From Euryodendron excelsum (taxonomy: Eukaryota > Streptophyta > Magnoliopsida > Ericales > Pentaphylacaceae): a stretch of DNA of 64,000 nucleotides. The stretch spans positions 9,042,501 through 9,106,500 of the forward strand of contig CM065389.1 of the NCBI GenBank assembly GCA_033060915.1, in the 5' to 3' direction. Shown piece after piece: positions 1 to 12,011 of this stretch. A model generated the notes under the pieces. That model was given only the letters and a program-made list of their open reading frames with translations, searched no databases and was not told the DNA's origin. How positions within the stretch are numbered: the first letter of the stretch is position 1; each line of letters begins with the position of its first letter. Made by a program: the position numbers and the translations under genes.

Positions 1-481
1 TGAGCCTTGCTTGCCCAATGTCCATCTCTAATTTGAACTAGATTTATCAAGAAAAAAATAAAAAATAAAAAATGTGAGGTAAAAGAGAGAAAAAATAATA
101 AAAAATTTTTATTCTTTTTTTTTACATTTTTTTTATTATCAAATTCTTAATTCAAACACCACCTTACTAAATTCGAGTTACAAACACATTCAGAGAAATT
201 TATTCAAACTTGGAATCAATAATTTGAATCCCGAGTGTTTAACATGAATGCAAGATTGAGGGGATTTGGAGCCTATCGCCAATTGGTACTGGGTGCTGAT
301 AAACAATGACTTGAAAGAAAATGGTCAGATATTTCTGTTAATACCATCTGCCGTCTTTTTCTTGACTAAGCAAAAGACAAGACAGGCTTGAGAGGAGTAG
401 AGGCCATGGGATTCCAGGCCATATCATAAGTTTTAAAAAGTTCTAGTCGGAGAGCCGAGAGCCCATTATAGGCTATTACTA
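1..481. other. A/T-rich non-coding DNA
   Basis: No reading frame of convincing composition on either strand. There are poly-A and poly-T runs (around 50-130) and no recognisable gene, RNA or repeat boundary. I see nothing specific in it. Confidence 0.5.
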
Positions 482-1090
482 TAGTGGTAATGGACCGGGC
501 AGGACAAACGTTAGAAATTTTTATCTCCCTTTTAATAAAAAATATTCATTTTCATCATTCTGGATTAATTTAGATTTTTATTTCCTCTTTCACGGATATA
601 AGTGTCTTTATCCCCGCTTTCACTCCCACCGCTTGCCTCTACCCCCAGTCTAATCTCAAGTTCAAATTTTTTTTTTCTTCTTTTTGATATAAAAGAAACA
701 AATAATACAAAATAAGAAAAAAATATAAAAAAATAATAAATGATGAATCAAGAATGTTAATAGTCTCATATTTTTCACTTAGCAATAAGATTGAATTAAC
801 TTTTAAATATTTTTTTATTGCATATACATTAAAATAATGTTATTGTACATTAAAAATAAATAAATAAAAGTGGCCTATATAAAAAAAAAAGAAGCTAAAA
901 ACGGGGAGGGGAGACGAGGAGAGGGGCAGGGTAAGAAAAGAACTTAGTTCATTCCCGTATCCATCCCCGTATAGAGTTTCATTTTGACCTTCATCTCTGC
1001 TTTCATTCCCATTTTATATCCTCTATCCATTCCTCATATAAGATGAATTCGATCGGACCTTCACTTTTATCCGGTCCATTGTCATTCCTA
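482..1090. mobile_element. hAT-like non-autonomous element with imperfect terminal inverted repeats
   Basis: The left end (about 482-500) and the reverse complement of the right end (about 1071-1090) share a TAG...AATGGACCGG core. The interior near both ends has the G-rich/C-rich 'cccgtatccatccccgt' style common in plant hAT-type repeats that begin TAGG-ATG-CAATGG. There is no coding capacity and the middle is A/T-rich. The element is inferred from end symmetry and composition; no clean 8-bp target duplication is visible, so the family is tentative. Confidence 0.45.
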
Positions 1091-1159
1091 ATCTTATCAT
1101 TGTACAATTAACTTATTGTTATTTTTTTATAGATGTGAAATTGTTAGGTTTTTATTTAG

Positions 1160-2060
1160 TTAATCTCATAACAAAATCATGTTAGACCATATTTTTCTTT
1201 TTCATATTTGTAATGTTAAAGTTTAGAGATCAAGAATTGAAAACTATGCTAACAGAGCAAGTTGACTTGAGTGAACAACAAAGAAGGACCATTTGCAGAG
1301 ATTTAGAGAGCTTTGATCATTGTTTGGCTTAATGTTGGCTTGAGCAGACCATGGCTTGAGCTAAGTATGATATGGCTTAAGCGAAGTCAAGTCTGCAACA
1401 AAAATCTAAACTTCAAAGACCATTGCTCGAAGCATGACATTATGATGGCTGGAGCAATTATGGCTCGAGAGAATTTACTATGGCTCGAGCCATATGACAA
1501 TACCAATTCGAAAAAGAGTCCTAATTGGGTTAAACATTTGAATCTTTTTGACTTTAAAGCCAAAGCACGATTCCTATTAGATAGAGGTTGATCTAAACTA
1601 CTCTTGAAGGGTTGATAAGTATATATACATACATCAAGAGATATAGAGTAATTAAGACAGATGCACAAATATTGATAAAGAGAATTTATAGTGAATTTTT
1701 AAATTTCTTAGATTACTCTTAGAAAAAGTTTTTTATTTTTTATCAATTCATTCTCTAAAGGAGCCTAGCATCAAATCTTTTCTTCCTTGATCGAAGAAGG
1801 GTAAATTCATTATGTGTGGATTTGTTAGTGGACGCTGTACAGTTTGTGGTGGATTTAAGAGATATTGTGTATTTCGATACTCAAGCAACTGTTAAAGAAT
1901 CATGTTGTGAGTGAGTCGATACGTGATGGTTCTAACTCGATCAATACAAAACAAACACACCAGAAAGCTCAACAATTCAACACATGGAGGCACAGTGATG
2001 TGTATGGTTGGATTGTAAGTGTGAACTCATATTCAGTTCTCAGATAGTGCATTACTTGAC
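1160..2060. repeat. LTR-like repetitive stretch, unassigned
   Basis: The stretch has several variants of an 'atggcttgagc / atggctcgag' motif between about 1320 and 1500, followed by a region resembling the leader of a copia LTR (short runs ending near a 'ggtgccgtag' at ~2070). Open frames on both strands here (for example 1313-1591) overlap each other and have repeat-like composition, so I do not call genes. No complete LTR pair or target duplication is visible. Confidence 0.25.
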
Positions 2061-2389
2061 TAAATTTGGTGCCGTAGTTTTTTTTCGTATTGAATTTTCA
2101 GGCTAAAATTCAACTCTTTGGAGCCATCTCAAATCTTTTGTCTAATAATTATTCGATTTGTGTAAACAAAAAGACCACACAAAGCACAAAATTAGTTGAG
2201 TTATGCACAAAATGACCCAACACCTGATTAGCCTTAAAAAAAATAAAAATTGAGAACTACCCGAACCGAGCCACCCCCTTTTGTTTGCTATTTTACATTC
2301 GACAAACGTAGAAAAACAAAAATGAGTGGTGTTGGACCAAATTGGTACCAAATTGATTCCTTGGCCCCATCTCCTAAGTAGATTTACTT

Positions 2390-3205
2390 TAGGGATGTAA
2401 ATTGGGCCTGAGGCTCACGGGCGCCCGAGCACGGTGGGCCAAAGCCTAGCCTGAGCCTGACTTGGGCCCAGCTCGGCTCAAGCTCGAGCTTCTTATGGAC
2501 GGGCCTGGGCCCTTCTCCTATAAGCCTGAGCCCGAAGCCCATGACCAAGCTTGGCCCACCGACCCGAGTAACGCCCTTCCTTCTCTGATCTGTTGCATCA
2601 TGATTTAATAAAATTTATATTTTATTTTTCTTAATCATGTAACATTTATTAATTTAACTCTCCAAACCAAACTTTAATTCTTTTCTCCAACGATCATAAT
2701 TAACCAACTATTCAATAATAAATTGTATACAATAATAGATAAGTTCACGGCCAACTATGCAATAATTGACCAACAATCATAATAGATCATAATTGACCAA
2801 CTATACAATAATAGCTCTTTTTATTAATCTTATTAATTAGTGATAAATGTAAGTGTAAATTTTTTTAGATAAGTTCAAATAAATTGAATATATAAAAATT
2901 TATAATTCAAAGAAATTATAGAATCATATATTCATAGTGTATTTTTCATATAAATAATATTGAATATTTTTTGTAAATTTTTTTTTGTATAAATTATTAT
3001 TTTTTGTATAATTATATACGGCCTATTGACTCGACTTGAGCCTACTCTTAGGGCCGTGGACTGAGCCTGGACTTTTTATTTTTATTTTTGGTCCAACTCA
3101 ACTTGACCCGATCAAAAATATAGTGGGAGCCCGTGAGCCCAGCCCTAGCCCAATGGATCATGGGCCGGGATGGGTCGGGCCGATTAACACGGCTAATCTA
3201 CTTCC
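2390..3205. mobile_element. TIR-like repeat with GC-rich ends and A/T-rich centre upstream of the first MATE gene
   Basis: Both ends are rich in GGGCC/GGCCC and 'gagcccg' words (2404-2575 and 3024-3190) around an A/T-rich middle (2590-3010). The left end starts TAGGGATGTAAATTGGGCC; the right end, reverse complemented, carries TTGGGCTAGGGCTGGGCTC. This is the look of a plant hAT-type non-autonomous element. It lies only ~110 bp upstream of the MATE start codon and therefore makes up much of that gene's upstream region. No target duplication was resolved. Confidence 0.4.
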
Positions 3206-3241
3206 CACATTAGGCAAAGCCAGCCAACCAAATCATTCAGT

Positions 3242-3311
3242 GGTCTTTTGACCATAAACAACTCTCTAGTCAACTACCTTAACTGGCTGCACTGGACTCT
3301 GGATCCAGAAC
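3242..3311 (+). promoter_or_regulatory. Proximal upstream region of the first MATE gene with two W-box cores
   Basis: The ~70 bp before the start codon holds TTGACC at 3248-3253 on the plus strand and TTGACT on the minus strand at 3268-3273, both of the W-box type recognised by WRKY factors. No convincing TATA box is seen. Short motifs of this kind occur often by chance, so this is only a pointer. Confidence 0.25.
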
Positions 3312-4240
3312 ATGGTGTTGGGAGATGACAACAACCAGCCACTGCTAATCTCAACAGAAGAAGAAGAAGAAGATGGACGCCACCATCAACACGAATCGAA
3401 TGGCGGGAATTTGATCAGACGGACATGGTTAGAGTCGAAGAAGATATGGCACATTGCGGGTCCCTCCATCTTCACCCGCCTCGCCATGTTTTCCATCACC
3501 GTCATCACACAAGCATTCGCCGGTCACCTGAGCGACCTCGACCTCGCCGCAATCTCCATTGTCACCACCGTCATCATCGGCATCACCTTCGGCTTCTTGG
3601 TACTAAAACTACAAACACTTCAAACTTCAATCGCATTTCGCCCTCCCAAATTCTTTCATTTACATCTGTTTCTCGACCTCTGTTGATATAGCTAGGCATG
3701 GCCAGTGCGCTCGAAACGCTTTGTGGCCAAGCATATGGGGCAAAACAGTATCATATGTTGGGTATCTACATGCAACGCTCTTGGGTTGTGCTTTTTGTTA
3801 GTTCTATTTTGTTGTTGCCCCTTTTTGTGTTTGCTACGCCCATACTTAAGCTCACCGGACAATCGACGGCGATGGCGGAGCTGGCGGGTGTGGTGGCGCT
3901 GTGGTTGATTCCTATGCACTTGAGCTTTGCATTTCAGTTTACTTTGGTGAGGTTCCTGCAGTGCCAACTCAAGACGGCCGTGATTGCTTGGGTGTCCGGT
4001 GGGGCACTTGCACTCCATGTGTTTGTTAGTTGGTTGTTCGTGTACAAGTTGGGGGTTGGCATTGTTGGGACTGCAATTACTCTTGATTTCTCGTGGTGGG
4101 TTTCGGTTTTGGGTTTGTTTGGTTACGTTGCTTGTGGTGGGTGCCCTCATTCTTGGACTGGTTTTTCCAAGCAAGCTGTTGTTGGGCTGTGGGAATTTTT
4201 CAAGCTTTCTGTGGCTTCTGGGGTCATGCTCTCGTATGTG

Positions 4241-4284
<44 letters not shown>

Positions 4285-7096
4285 CAATTTGATTTTGAAC
4301 ATCTGCTTGTAATGTTTTAGGTTGGAGAACTTTTATTATAGAGTGTTGATTATAGTCTCAGGGAATTTGAAGAACGCTGAAGTTGCACTTGATGCCCTGT
4401 CCGTCTGGTTGGATCTTTTCTCCTTTTGGTTTGTTTATTAGGTTCATTACCAATTGAACTCTTTTCTTGTTCTAATCATTTTAATTTGTCCTCTGTTTTG
4501 ACAGCATTACTATCTACGCCTGGGAATCCATGATTCCCCTTGGATTTTTTGCAGCAACTGGGTAGGTTGATGTTTGTTAAGTTTCTCTCACTATCTTTAT
4601 CTGGAGTTTGAAACCAAATTGGGTAATGTCTGTAATCACATGCTTATATAGACCTTTTGCTAAGAGATGCTCTAATTGGCTTCATGTCTTAAAAATTTGA
4701 TCTCATTGAGTTACTGATCCAATTTGGTTTGCATTATGGCATTATTGTAGATTATTGGTGTTGAAATTTAAACAATCCCAAGATTTTTTCAATTTTCTAT
4801 ATGTTTGTAAAGACCCTTGAAATTGTCTGAAATATTTCAAATGTTATAAGCTTTTAAGATTTAAATATTGAGATATACAAGGCTAATTGAGATGGTTAAA
4901 AATTAATTGTAGTTGGATCCAAATCAAATATTGATTTGCTGATAGATGTAGTTGCAGATCTTACAAGAAGCCTCCATTGATTCATCTTGGTCTTGGGTTC
5001 ATCAGGAAGGTCAATTAAGTAAAGGGAATTTTTTTTCTAATATTTTGATTTATTGTGCCAATCACATTAGTCCTTTGTGTGTTACATGGAATTTCAGATG
5101 AATGTGTTTCTTAGGTTTCCTATTTGTTCTCTTTTGATTCATGTCTACAATCATTATTTATAATTTCATGGTTCTTTTTTTATTTTACTTTTCTTTTTCT
5201 TTTCTGAAACAAAAGCATGACATTTTAGTAATTACATGAGTCGGAAACTTGGAATGGTGCAGATTTTTTTTAGTTTGATTCTTGAGAATTTCTCGACCTT
5301 GATAATGGAGAGTGCCTTCAGACATTATTTTACAGAACATGATGATCTCAATTTCATGGACATCTGAACATGACATTATTTTTTGGGTGATCATCATTTT
5401 ATATGTGGGCAATACTATCTGTTTGCCCCATCATGTGGCCTTTTCCATCCTAGAGAGTGCGAGAGAGGAGGCTGTTTTCACTAAAGCACAAGGTGGCGGG
5501 CTAAAAGGTCCAGAAGTGACAATAGCAGCATCCCTGTGTGATATTGAACTTCTAACACATCTCCTATTAGCTGATTGCAGTCCATTTTCAATCAAGAAAT
5601 AGAACTAGATGGTCTTTGGTGTTGATCATCTTCTCACTTTCTTAGTAAATTTCTAAAGCATGAGATCTCACTTTTCAGTCTTGGAATTGATTTTAGTCAT
5701 GATTCCTGATGACATATGAACGTTGACAAAATTTATTTGAAGAGATGCTGATGAAATCATTCGAGTTGGTCATTCTCTTGATGCCCCAGGCAAGCGAACT
5801 TATGCGGTCATTGGTTAGCATCTCGTGTGGCCTCTGGGTCCTTAGTTCAGTCCCTCTTGAATCTGCCAGAGGAGCTCCTCAGACTAGCTCTTTTAGATCT
5901 TGTGTAGTTTCTGTTTCTGCCCTTTTGGCTTGCTTTCTAATTTTCAAAAATAAAAAATAAAAAAATCCAGTTTTAGCCAAATCTTGTGCAATAGTCTTTG
6001 TATCTAAAATGGTAGGTGGGAGAAGATTACACAAATTTTTGGTAGAAAAAATTTATTTTTGGAAACAACTGATGTTGATGTTTCTGGCCTAAGACACACT
6101 GTTTCGATTTTGAAAATGGGATGAAAGTTTATTGTGATTTCATCACTTGAAGATATTGGGGTCAGTGGAAGTGAAACTGGCTAGCCCTCATATAACAATG
6201 GAAAACTGTGAATGGCTGCAAACAATTGAACAAACTAACTAAGCAATTTCTTCTAACCAGGTGATCTATTTGAAATACAGGGTACGCGTAGCTAACGAGC
6301 TTGGAGCAGGCAATGCAGGAGGTGCCAAGTTTGCTAGCCTTGTCTCAGTGTTCACCTCCCTACTTGTAGGTCTTTTGTTTTGGGTTCTGATCATAGCCTT
6401 CCCTGATAAGCTTGCAATGAACTTTACTTTGAACAGTTCTGTAATTACAATGGTCGATGAACTAGCAGTATTACTGGCATTTACCATTCTCCTCAACTGC
6501 ATTCAACCAGTACTCTCAGGTGTGACGACCATCAAGCATTTGAGTTTTTACAATCCAAATTAATGCCCGAAGATTTGATCATATTCTTGTTTTTATTTAT
6601 TCTTTAGGTGTGGCTGTCGGATCCGGTTGGCAAGCATGGGTGGCATTTATAAATATAGGTAGCTACTATATTGTTGGAGTCCCTCTTGGGGTTATCTCGG
6701 GCTGGTTGCTCAATTTTGGCATTAAGGTGTGTCTTTTCTTACTTCAAACTCTCAGACTGTTAAGAGGCTAAAAATTTATTGTTTGGACCTTTGTTGAATC
6801 TGTGTGAATCCTCACCTTGTAAATCATATAGCACACAGCATATGCAATACAGAAACTACACAATTAAGTACAGAATGAACTTTGAAGCAGAAAAATCCAT
6901 TTGCACCAATTTTGTAGGCTCCATTCTAAGTACAGGCTTTCCATCCAAATTGTGTCATTGATTTAACACACAAATCAATATATTGCAGGGTATCTGGGCT
7001 GGAATGATCAGTGGGACTGTGGTGCAAACATTGATATTAACATTCATCACGGCCAGATGCAAATGGGAAAAAGAGGTAATGCTGTTCTAAATATAC

Positions 7097-7127
<31 letters not shown>

Positions 7128-7234
7128 CCCTTTTTCTTTTCTTTATAAAGCAATGACCATCTCATGTGTTAGAATATCACTCACAGGTCCAAAATGCTCG
7201 CATTCATTGGATTAGTCGGGCTGCAACCTACTGA
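3312..7234 (+). CDS. MATE efflux transporter, DETOXIFICATION 21-29-like (MATE gene 1)
   Basis: Eight exons with GT/AG introns and matching phases: 3312-3599, 3692-4233, 4321-4407, 4505-4561, 6281-6519, 6608-6726, 6989-7075, 7187-7234; 1467 bp, 488 aa. MATE carriers are ~12-TM antiporters exporting metabolites, xenobiotics or ions with H+ or Na+ at the plasma membrane or tonoplast; the substrate cannot be read here. Seen: an acidic cytosolic N-terminus with a Glu run, [12 protein letters not shown] at 102-113, [10 protein letters not shown] at 327-336, QPVLSG at 400-405, and hydrophobic segments throughout both MatE halves. The start is the first Met of exon 1; the long acidic leader fits the family. 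No frameshift or internal stop is seen. The C-terminus is short and its last acceptor is ambiguous: an upstream AG at 7171-7172 would give a longer open exon, 7173-7322. Intron 4 is the long one (1.7 kb). Confidence 0.93.
4243..4279 (+). repeat. (CT)n microsatellite just inside intron 2 of MATE gene 1
   Basis: An uninterrupted CT tract begins nine bases after the predicted 5' splice site at 4234. The second MATE gene has a shorter, interrupted CT tract at the same place, so the tract probably predates the gene duplication. Confidence 0.9.
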
Positions 7235-7826
7235 CGATCTCAGTACAGCAAATGCATTACTGAAATTGCATTATTTCAAGCATGAGACATCTGAAAGTGT
7301 GTGTGAACCAGAGCATTATTGATCAATTTAACTCATGGTTGGTGAAATAAAGTACTTCACAGATTTCTTATTTTCTTTTTTGATAGCTTGAGCTCTGGTT
7401 AAAATGGAAATGATTTTGTTGTCATCATTCCAGACTTTGAAAGACTTCGTAAATCTCCTCCCCTGGATTGTTTTTCAGTGAAGTTACCTCCTTCTGGAGT
7501 TTGATTTATATTTATTTTTGCTACTGGATTTTAATAAATAAAAAAAAAACAGAGAATAGATCGGAGAAATGAAGTATGAGCTGAATTTTTGGCCCTTCAT
7601 TCAAACTTGAATGTTTAAAGGAAGATCAAAACCCAGAATCCGTAAGTGTTTCAAACTCGGAATAAATTCTTTGAAACCTGGGCCTGTAATATGTTTGATT
7701 TGTTATAGGATTTGGAGTTTTTGGCTATGACTGTTTAATTCAGCTTTCTTGGTTGTACGGACAATTTGTAATGAAGGAAAATGCTATTCTTTCAAAAAAA
7801 TTTATAGAAAATTTTATCAGAATGAT
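7235..7826 (+). other. 3' flank of MATE gene 1 (probable 3' UTR and terminator region)
   Basis: No further MATE exon is needed after the stop at 7232-7234. The stretch is A/T-rich with AATAAA-like words near 7535. It also contains the alternative open last-exon frame (to 7322). The tandemly duplicated unit begins at 7827. Confidence 0.4.
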
Positions 7827-8133
7827 ATAGCTATGCCACTTTTGTAATGAGAAATATCATGATGAGTGTTTTGTTTAAAATGAAAGATTTTTTCATCAAT
7901 CCTATCATTTTTTTCCTAATATTGTTGTACGAATTTTTTGGCCATATAGAATTACCCGGCATCTAATGGTAGATTGAAACTATCCAAGGGACAAATGCAT
8001 AAAGTTAAATTAGTGAGTTGAAACCCCTCACATCAACTACAAGGAGTTTGATTATCAGCACATTCAATTGAATCTCAAATATAGGAAACACATAATCCAT
8101 GACGAATACTAATCAATATGGTTTTAGTCAAAG

Positions 8134-8919
8134 GTAATACTATACCACTAAAAAATTTATACAAAATTTATTATCAAAATGATATAATTGAATGAGAGAG
8201 CTTTTTACTTTAAACAAAATATTCATCATGATAACTCTCAATTATGAAAATATCACTGTCACATTATTATCATGAGATTATCTTTACAAACTTTCTTGAA
8301 GATAATTACACTTTCTTGAAGATAAAAACTCTCAATTATTTTTGAGTTAATTACACTTTCTACCTTCGTACTTTACACCAAATTTTACTTAAAGAACTTT
8401 CATTTTCAATTGTAATAATTAAATCCTTACACTTTTAATTTGTTGCAATGTTAACTTTCGATTTGAAAAAATGATAGAAAATTCAGATGTGAAAATCACA
8501 TGGCCTTTTTGAATAGACAAACATTTAAAATCCAACTATTTTCCATCCTAAAGACTCATATATATTGCACGTTTGTTGAATTGAGAGTTTTTACGTAAAG
8601 TCTCATTACATTATATACATCAAAAAGTTAATTACACATGATTTTAAAGTGATTTAAAGAAGAATTTGCTACAGCTTATTATGAAAAAATATGATTTTAT
8701 ATTTTTGTCCTTTAAAAAAAAGGTAACATAATTATCATATGCAAATTTTTCTTCTATTTTCTAAACAGAAATAAACAAAAGATCGATATTGTAACAAATT
8801 AGAAGTATAAAAGCTTAATTGTTATAATTGAAAGTGAAGATTTTAATAAAATTTAATGTAAAGTATAGAGATATAAAGTGTAATTAACTTTTTTTTTGTT
8901 TGTTTGTTTTGGTTTCCTA
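8134..8919. mobile_element. Nested MITE composite in unit copy 1
   Basis: Flanked by AGTCAAAG (8126-8133) and AGTCAATG (8920-8927), an 8-bp target duplication with one mismatch, as hAT-type elements produce. Inside, 8346-8888 is a second element with ~100-bp terminal inverted repeats: it begins GTTAATTACACTTTC and ends in GTGTAATTAAC. The third, diverged unit copy lacks the whole insert: around 39812-39820 it reads directly from a 'gacaaag' to 'gatcaaacac', which serves as an empty site. No coding capacity. Confidence 0.7.
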
Positions 8920-9038
8920 AGTCAATGGATGAAACAACAGATCAGACCTAAATCTCTGCATTGTTGCCTTGTGAGAAAGCTGGACCCTCTTTTGGCCATC
9001 TAACTATCTAAACATGGAGATAGAAAACAATCTTCTTC

Positions 9039-9449
9039 TTGAGTAGCATTTGTGTCCCTATGCACATCACAATCAAGCTTTTGGTAATTCTAGCCTTTCT
9101 AATAGTTTATTATTCATGGCTTCATGCAGCTGAACGCACCCTTGTGCAAGAACTATATATATATATATATGTATGTATATACGTGGTCCTGGGGAAGGAC
9201 ATTAGCATTAAAACCAACATTCTTGGAGTTGAAAGACAGAGGGCTATCCATCTTGATGGTCAGTTCATCAAACTTTTGCATTTGGACGAGGTGAGGCCAC
9301 GATTTCAAGAACATTTTTGTCATCTAGCAGTTGTAAGGAGAGCCCACGTGGCTCCTCTAGGACTGTTCGATATTGAATGCAGAGAGATTGGTGCTGCAAA
9401 AGCCATTCAACTTAATAATGGCAGCCTGAAAATAAAGTTGGTGTATTAA
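9039..9449 (+). other. Anonymous open segment conserved in the duplicated unit (copy 1)
   Basis: An open frame of ~136 codons ending LKIKLVY. I do not recognise any domain. A (TA)n/(TATG)n microsatellite lies inside it (9155-9180) and would encode a Tyr/Ile run, which argues against a real protein. Copy 2 keeps the downstream part open (17160-17483). In the diverged third copy (59646-59985) indels break the frame, although DNA similarity persists. The segment may be a decayed exon, an untranslated RNA or simply old repeat DNA; no function is assigned. Confidence 0.3.
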
Positions 9450-10401
9450 TAGTTTCAGTATGGTGCATGGAAGAGGCACGTGACCAGATCACTGCTTTCC
9501 CCGACTTATCTCTGTTTTTTTTTTAAGTGACCTCGTGTTCTGTATTAATATACGTGCATTATATTTAGTTTTAAAATTTGTGTAGTATATTTATTTTATA
9601 TAAATTAAATAATTATGAATTAAAAATTTTAAAAATAATTTAAAAAAAATTAACAAAACCAAAGAAATTTTAATTTAAAACCTTAAAAAGGGAATACCCA
9701 CATTCTAGGTCTTGATCACAGGCTAACCTCTTGAGGTTGTATTTGTGATCCTCCGTAAGGTTTACTTCTTTGGGGACATTTTGGACACATGCATGTGTGT
9801 TTTACATTCACATGCCCTCACTAAGGGTTCTAACTTAAAAAATGATCTCCCCCTATATATTCACACATATATTCATACTAATATATATATATATATATAT
9901 AACATGTATGGAATAACGTTTTGGTTAAGTACCCAATTTAACATGTGAGAGGAAAAGAAGTAGAAATTTTAAAATTGAAATGTTGAAATGTCGACTCTAG
10001 CTTTTTCTATTTGTAATTTAATTTAATTTAATTTTTGTAGGTGTTCAGGCTAGCTGATTGACTATTATCTTAAGCTCATGTAAGATTACTATCGACATGG
10101 ACCAAACAAATTTCATATATTATATAAATGATAGTTTATCACAATAAGACATGAGAGATCGAATCTGATAACTGATGCTTAATTTAGTTTATCAACGATA
10201 ATTCTTACAAATGGATAACTCTGTGTCTTGGGTAAGTCATAAAAGCTGCAATCCTGTTGATTCCCTGTATAAGATTTCAAGATTCGTTCCTTATTCTTAA
10301 CTATATTTTTCTGCATCAAATCTCAAGCTTTTAGTCCTTGCCATATTAGAGGTACTATTGGGAACTACATCCAGATTCACAACAGTGATGAGTTGTGTTG
10401 A

Positions 10402-10683
10402 ACCACCCAATGAAAGTCTGATTGAGGATTGCAAGTTCATCATCGCAAGACTCAGTTGTACCTTATCTCATATTTTTAAGCAGGACAATTATTGTGCTGA
10501 CTTCTTAGCAAAACCCGACGTCAATTCCACTTAATCGTTAGTAAAGTTGGATGTCTCACCTGTTGGTTTGAACCCTCTGTTAATTACAGATATGACGGGA
10601 ATGATGTTTCCTAGATTGTAGTTTGTTGTCTTTTGGTTTCTTTGTGTTTTTCTTCACTTTTTATGTACCAAAAAAAAAAAAAA
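10402..10683 (+). mobile_element. 5'-truncated L1-like LINE, RNase H end and poly-A tail (unit copy 1)
   Basis: Flanked by a 17-bp target duplication, GTGATGAGTTGTGTTGA (10385-10401) and the same with one change (10684-10700). The plus-strand frame resembles the C-terminal RNase H domain of plant L1 elements, including a C-A-D-F-L-A-K motif as in 'CADxLAK', and it ends in a poly-A tail at about 10669-10683. Truncation at the 5' end and the tail are standard results of target-primed reverse transcription. Confidence 0.85.
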
Positions 10684-11647
10684 GTGATGAATTGTGTTGA
10701 GACAGTCCTAGGCCGATACGCCGAAGACCACCGTGAGATCCTGTGCAGATTCACAACAGTGAGGCTGATCACGTGCTTTAAGTACTCCTTTATTTAGTCC
10801 TTGGATTAAGTATGAGATTTTAAATTTAAATTTTTTTAATTTTTTTTATAACTAGTTATTATTAATGTAATTACATAATATTTACATAGGTTAAGTGTAT
10901 AATAATCTTGTACAAGCTCGAGCGAGTCAAAAGGCTGGACACTTGTTGTTACCAAAAAAGCAAAAAAAGTATTTTATTTATTCAAAATAAAAACATTTAC
11001 ACTTGACATGAAATTTTGCTGCTATGCCAAAAAATGGGAGTAGGTTTTCTTGACCTCTTTACAGATTCGCTCCATCCTATCACAATTATTATAAAAAGTA
11101 AAATGTTATTTTCTCAAAATTTTATACAAAAAATTTTATCAAAATCATATAATAGTAATAATTTCCAAATTATTAATTAAAATAATAAATATTTTGATTT
11201 AAAATGAAAAAATCACAAGAGTCATGTAATTCTATGTGAAAATTCTATTTAAAATTTTTGTATGCATAATGGGAAGAGAGAGAGAAAGTGGGCGGCATTA
11301 ATGGTGATTATTCATTTCCTATCTTCTTTGAAAGAGATCGATCAAGCTAGCTGTTCCATTCAAATTGAGAGGCTTGCCCTACCGTAATAAATTATTGATT
11401 GTTTCAAAAGCACTACGTGAGAAGGTAGAGTAACGTGATGTTCTAAAAGAACCAAATATAAAATATGTCGCCGGTTAAGAAAAGTAAAATCAAATATGAA
11501 AGTATGAATGGAGCATGTCATTATAAAAATATGAAGAAAAATGTGATTCTTCTATAAAATTTATACAAAAAATTGTATTAGGATGATATGGTGATAATAT
11601 TTTTGTAATTAATTAAGAGTTATCATGATAGATATTTTTATATTAGA

Positions 11648-11897
11648 GTAATGCTATATAGGCAAAAATTGTACAAAATTTTCTGGTTATTCATTTTTAT
11701 TTTATTTTAAAAGTACTAACTTTTTGACTCATAATTTTAAAAATGCCACTGTTATTGCCATGTCAATGTGATAGAGATTTCTCTACGAAATTTCTATAAA
11801 GAATAGAATTTTGTTCTGTATTAAAGTAAAATGTTCTCATTCAATTAATCATTTTATACCAAAATTCTACATATAATTTCTAATTATATAGCATTAC
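11648..11897. mobile_element. 250-bp MITE with GTAATGCTATATA terminal inverted repeats (unit copy 1)
   Basis: The left end GTAATGCTATATA is mirrored by TATATAGCATTAC at the right end, with further similarity inside both ends. No coding capacity. Related ends (GTAAT-CTATAC...AAATTTATAC) recur through the window at about 8134, 28216, 28510, 28806, 29510 and 63500, so this is one member of a locally abundant family. Confidence 0.75.
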
Positions 11898-12011
11898 ACC
11901 ATTAACCATACAAGATTTGGACGAACCTTTATATTTACAATCCACATAAGTTAAAAATCAAGACTACATCTTTTTGTATTGATTGCTTGTGTTTTTAACA
12001 TAAAATTAACT

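Noticed and set aside
1313..1668. Overlapping plus- and minus-strand ORFs of ~92 aa
   Set aside because: They overlap in antisense, lie in repeat-like DNA with a recurring 'atggctcgag' motif, and show no domain or codon pattern.
3692..4174. 160-aa minus-strand ORF across MATE gene 1 exon 2
   Set aside because: Antisense shadow of a conserved exon; no family similarity and an unnatural composition.
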